A DNA stretch of 9,169 bases, from NCBI GenBank assembly GCA_022567055.1, contig JADFHU010000172.1, positions 1 through 9,169 of the forward strand, read 5' to 3'. This stretch comes from Planctomycetota bacterium (lineage in GTDB: Bacteria; Planctomycetota; Phycisphaerae; Sedimentisphaerales; Anaerobacaceae). The notes under the pieces were generated by a model that saw nothing but the letters and a program-made list of their open reading frames with translations, did no database searches and was not told where the DNA came from. A program made the position numbers and the translations under genes. This document shows, piece after piece, positions 6,507-9,169 of the stretch. The stretch's first letter is position 1; each line of letters begins with the position of its first letter.

Positions 6507-8246
6507 CTATCTGAAGATGTTCTTGCGAAAGCGACATTTTGCCCGCCAGGCGAACAAACAGCCTATGGCGCCATACATTGAGGCGGTTACTACCAGGTAG
6601 AAGAGGACCTCGACACCATTCAATTTCATGTACGGTCCCCTGTAGCGCATCGCTCTAGATGCAGGGACTCCCCCCTCCATCAAAGCGATGGACTGAACAA
6701 GCGGGATGCTGTCAACGTAGGCCTCGGCGAAGTTGTCGCTGGTGCCTGCAGGGAAAAACATTAGCATAGGTATCAAAAGCCACATAACGGCCGGTAGGAT
6801 AAAGTTTAGCACGACCGCGGTGGTGGTGCGTTTGCTCAGAGTACTGAAGTAGAGTCCGCTGCCGATGTGGAAGATCACGGCCCCGGACACTACAAGCAGG
6901 ATGCCCAGGGCGGCAATCGGGTGAATGATGCCGGGCCAGAGTGTGAATATCAGGACATGGGCGAGTAGGGGCACCCACGCCCAGAGGCAGCGCCGCAAGG
7001 CCCCCCAGAACTTTCCCATGAGGATCGCTCCATCGCCGATGGTGGTCCCCAGCAGGACGGGCCAGGACTGGCTCTCCTTCTCAGAGGTAATGCCGGTGGC
7101 CGGTATCACGATGGTGAAGAGCATCCCCAATCCCATGTACACGGCGACGAAGACCATGTGTACGTCGTCGTCGTCGAGGTGCCCCTCCGCCCCCGCGTTT
7201 ACATATAGGGTCAACAGGGGAATCAAAAAGAGCAGGGACATGCCCAGAACGAGCCATCGGTAGCGTCCCAGCAGCGGCGAGCGGAATTCCTTCCAGCGGA
7301 TGGGACAGCCATGGACGCTCTCAATGGGCCGAGACAAGGCCGGCTCTGCGGAGGTTTTCTTGCTGGGCTGGGCGGCCGCTGCGCCTCCGGCAATCTGCTT
7401 GAGCGCTGCGAGACGCACCCGCGCCACGGACCAGGCCAGCAGTGCGGCGCTGGCCGCCAGCATGATGCCACAGTGGACCAACCAGTGGTGTCCCCCTTGC
7501 CAGGGAACGCTGCCGGGAAAGAACGTGTACTGCTGCAGGTTCCCCAGCGCGAAGAAGGGATTGACATAGAAGAAAAACTGTTCGAAATAGCGACTAGCCC
7601 TCGCCCCATCCGCCACAATGATCGTGAAGATAGGGATGAAGAGATAGAGAACCGCGACGGTAATGAGGGCGACGATGATCACGACGTAACTACGACGCAG
7701 ATAGATCGAGTAGAAGAGGCTCAGCGCACCGACGAACACCGTGGCACATAGAGTTATGGTCAATGCCTGAACAACAAACCCCCAGGGGATGCCACCGAAA
7801 ACACGGATGATGGCCAGTAATGGCAGACTGATCGCCAAGAGCAAGATTAACTGCCACAGCTTGCTGAGCAGTTTGCCAAAGACGATCTGCAGGCTGTTGA
7901 TGGGGGTCGTCATGAGGACGCCGAGCGTCCGATGGTAGACTTCGCCACTGATGGCCGTGCTGAGCATCACGATCGCCAGGAGTTGGCATGTTACGAATTG
8001 GAACCAGACGACCAGGATAACCATATCTTGGCCGGCGCTAGCCATACGTGACACCGAGTAAACATCACTGGAGCCACTTCCAACCGTGTTGACCCAGACA
8101 ATACTGAGGAAGAGTGCCAGCAGCGTGATGTAGCCGACGCGCAACAGGTAGTTGCGTCGCCGTCGGCTGGAGACGCGGAGTTCCTTGTCGAAGATCGGTC
8201 CGGTCAGCCAGAAGCCGTTGAGACATTCTCTAATCGCGTTATGCAC
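6507..8246 (-). CDS. ABC-2 type transporter permease, two-module
   Basis: This 579-residue membrane protein is made of two similar halves. The first half starts with NPIF-like GPIFDKELRVSSRRRRNYLL (residues 16-35) and has about six membrane spans (near 37-54, 73-97, 131-148, 157-180, 187-211 and 256-275). The linker 285-310 is rich in Ala, Pro and Lys. The second half restarts with CPIRWKEFRSPLLGRYRW (314-331) and has about six more spans to 566. Each half has the loop typical of ABC-2 permeases: GEVYHRTLGVLMTTPI (101-116) and EKESQSWPVLLGTTIGDG (389-406). The substrate is unknown and no ATPase gene is in the window. The start is GTG at 8244-8246, with GAGGG (8251-8255) 4 bases upstream overlapping the stop of the previous gene. 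The next in-frame ATG would remove the first span. It is a likely paralogue of the preceding gene. Confidence 0.85.
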   Translation of the reverse strand: MHNAIRECLNGFWLTGPIFDKELRVSSRRRRNYLLRVGYITLLALFLSIVWVNTVGSGSSDVYSVSRMASAGQDMVILVVWFQFVTCQLLAIVMLSTAISGEVYHRTLGVLMTTPINSLQIVFGKLLSKLWQLILLLAISLPLLAIIRVFGGIPWGFVVQALTITLCATVFVGALSLFYSIYLRRSYVVIIVALITVAVLYLFIPIFTIIVADGARASRYFEQFFFYVNPFFALGNLQQYTFFPGSVPWQGGHHWLVHCGIMLAASAALLAWSVARVRLAALKQIAGGAAAAQPSKKTSAEPALSRPIESVHGCPIRWKEFRSPLLGRYRWLVLGMSLLFLIPLLTLYVNAGAEGHLDDDDVHMVFVAVYMGLGMLFTIVIPATGITSEKESQSWPVLLGTTIGDGAILMGKFWGALRRCLWAWVPLLAHVLIFTLWPGIIHPIAALGILLVVSGAVIFHIGSGLYFSTLSKRTTTAVVLNFILPAVMWLLIPMLMFFPAGTSDNFAEAYVDSIPLVQSIALMEGGVPASRAMRYRGPYMKLNGVEVLFYLVVTASMYGAIGCLFAWRAKCRFRKNIFR

Positions 8247-8250
8247 TTAT

Positions 8251-8255
8251 CCCTC
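8251..8255 (-). promoter_or_regulatory. Ribosome binding site supporting a GTG start
   Basis: GAGGG on the minus strand, 4 bases before GTG at 8244-8246. Its first base is the last base of the upstream TAG stop (8255-8257). The overlap suggests coupled translation of the two permeases. Confidence 0.45.
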
Positions 8256-9169
8256 TACTCGCGAAAGATTCGTTTGCGTATGTTGCGTCTGGCGAAGGCC
8301 AGGCAGACCCAGGCGGTGAACAAATACAATAGGATGATCAGCAAGAGAACGGCATAGGGATGGATGCCGATCAGGGAAAAATCTGCACTGCGATTGAGTA
8401 TCCGACCCATGGAGAGACCTGCGGCCTGCCTTCCCGACAGTGTGGCTACCATCCCCCCCATGAGAAAGAGCGGACTGACAAGAAACGTCGGCAGCGGGCA
8501 GCAAAAATTGGTCGCCGATAGAACAAAAAGCACGACCACAATGGCCGCTGCCGTAGACGCCCGCTGGCATCGAGACCCCACGTAGAGGCCCCAGGCGCCG
8601 ACCATCACAATGGCGCCACTCACAAAGGGCACAATGAACAGAGGCGCTGCGGGATGGATGTACCCGGCGATGATAAAGACGGTGAGGTGGCAAATGAGCA
8701 ACAACCAGAGGGGGCCGGTTAGGCACAAGGCACCGATGCCCTTGCCCAGCAGGATTTCCCCATCGGTTTGCGGCGTAGCGAGTAGCACCGGCCAGGTTTG
8801 TGTTTCCCTTTCTCTGGGTATGCTCATGGCACAGCTCGTCGAGACGCGTAGCAGCCCGAGCAGAGAGATGCCGGTGATGATGGCGGTATGTGTTGCCGCG
8901 TGGTCGAAGGCTTGGTACCAGGCGCAGAGGCCGTATAGGGTGAAGAGGGCGGCCACGGTGAGCAAGATCATCAAACGTCGTTGCCACAACCCGACTGCAA
9001 GATGGCCCACGCGAACCTCTTTCCAGATGAGGGCCGGACCTCTGACGGGTGAGAGCTTCGTGTGGCGCGGGGGTCCGGCCTGTCCCGTTTTTTGTCGTTT
9101 CTCTCCGGGCCGTCTGTAGATCCGCTCACCCAAGGCCTGACGAATGCCGATGCGGCCAACGGCAATGGC
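8255..9169 (-). CDS. ABC-2 type transporter permease, C-terminal part only (runs off right edge)
   Basis: The frame is open from the stop at 8255 to the right edge (304 codons plus stop), so the 5' end is missing. The TTG at 9131-9133 is not a start, because the frame continues upstream (AVGRIGIRQALGER). The visible part matches the second half of the downstream permease: a linker rich in Lys, Pro and Gly, then ALIWKEVRVGHL, then about six membrane spans. Shared points are the IWKE/RWKE restart, the loop ETQTWPVLLATPQTDGEILLGK (ESQSWPVLLGTTIGDGAILMGK in the neighbour) and the basic end RRNIRKRIFRE (RFRKNIFR). It is probably a two-module protein of similar size. A gene for the ATPase may lie upstream, beyond the edge. 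The pair suggests a heterodimeric permease or a recent duplication. The substrate is unknown. Confidence 0.82.
   Translation of the reverse strand, partial: AIAVGRIGIRQALGERIYRRPGEKRQKTGQAGPPRHTKLSPVRGPALIWKEVRVGHLAVGLWQRRLMILLTVAALFTLYGLCAWYQAFDHAATHTAIITGISLLGLLRVSTSCAMSIPRERETQTWPVLLATPQTDGEILLGKGIGALCLTGPLWLLLICHLTVFIIAGYIHPAAPLFIVPFVSGAIVMVGAWGLYVGSRCQRASTAAAIVVVLFVLSATNFCCPLPTFLVSPLFLMGGMVATLSGRQAAGLSMGRILNRSADFSLIGIHPYAVLLLIILLYLFTAWVCLAFARRNIRKRIFRE

Noticed and set aside
8247..8987. 246-codon minus-strand ORF inside the right-edge permease gene
   Set aside because: It is a His/Arg/Cys-rich out-of-frame translation of membrane-segment codons. The permease frame is clearly the real one.
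9131..9133. TTG as the start of the right-edge permease
   Set aside because: The frame stays open to the window edge and the upstream residues match the neighbour's inter-module region, so this is mid-protein.

Overview
The window looks like chromosomal DNA of a free-living member of the Planctomycetes-Verrucomicrobia-Lentisphaerae (PVC) group. The main evidence is a three-gene unit of families that are expanded almost only in these phyla: a planctomycete-type cytochrome c (PSCyt1) fused to a WD40 propeller, a Big2-like/DUF1549/DUF1553 protein, and a Tat-exported DUF1501 protein. Base composition is moderately GC-rich by eye, with AT-rich intergenic stretches. The genus cannot be given from sequence alone. 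Every gene I can support lies on the minus strand, so transcription runs from the right edge to the left.

In transcription order, the right part (9169 to 6507) holds two adjacent ABC-2 type permease genes that resemble each other. The first is cut by the window edge. The second has a GTG start 8 bases after the first one's stop. No ATPase subunit is in the window. A 239-base AT-rich gap follows (6268-6506). It holds a small ORF with a perfect Shine-Dalgarno sequence whose stop overlaps the next gene's start, several short inverted repeats and a candidate promoter.

The centre (6267 to 1056) is the PSCyt1-WD40, PSCyt2/DUF1549/DUF1553 and DUF1501 operon. The first two genes overlap by ATGA and the third follows after 17 bases with a good ribosome binding site. 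All three carry export signals. Together they offer one CxxCH and one CxxxxCH haem-type site near N-termini, plus a CxxCH inside the DUF1549 part. I infer an extracytoplasmic redox and/or hydrolytic complex of unknown substrate.

Directly after the DUF1501 stop is a 187-base imperfect palindrome (859-1045) with about 36-base terminal inverted repeats. It looks like a MITE or other non-autonomous mobile element, and it may also end operon transcription. Next come an intact MNT-type nucleotidyltransferase (MntA-like antitoxin) and a 45-residue HEPN remnant that seems to have lost the whole catalytic middle of a HepT-type toxin. The left edge holds the 5' end of a secreted protein that resembles the N-terminus of family 31 glycoside hydrolases.

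No rRNA, tRNA or CRISPR array was seen, and no complete insertion sequence.
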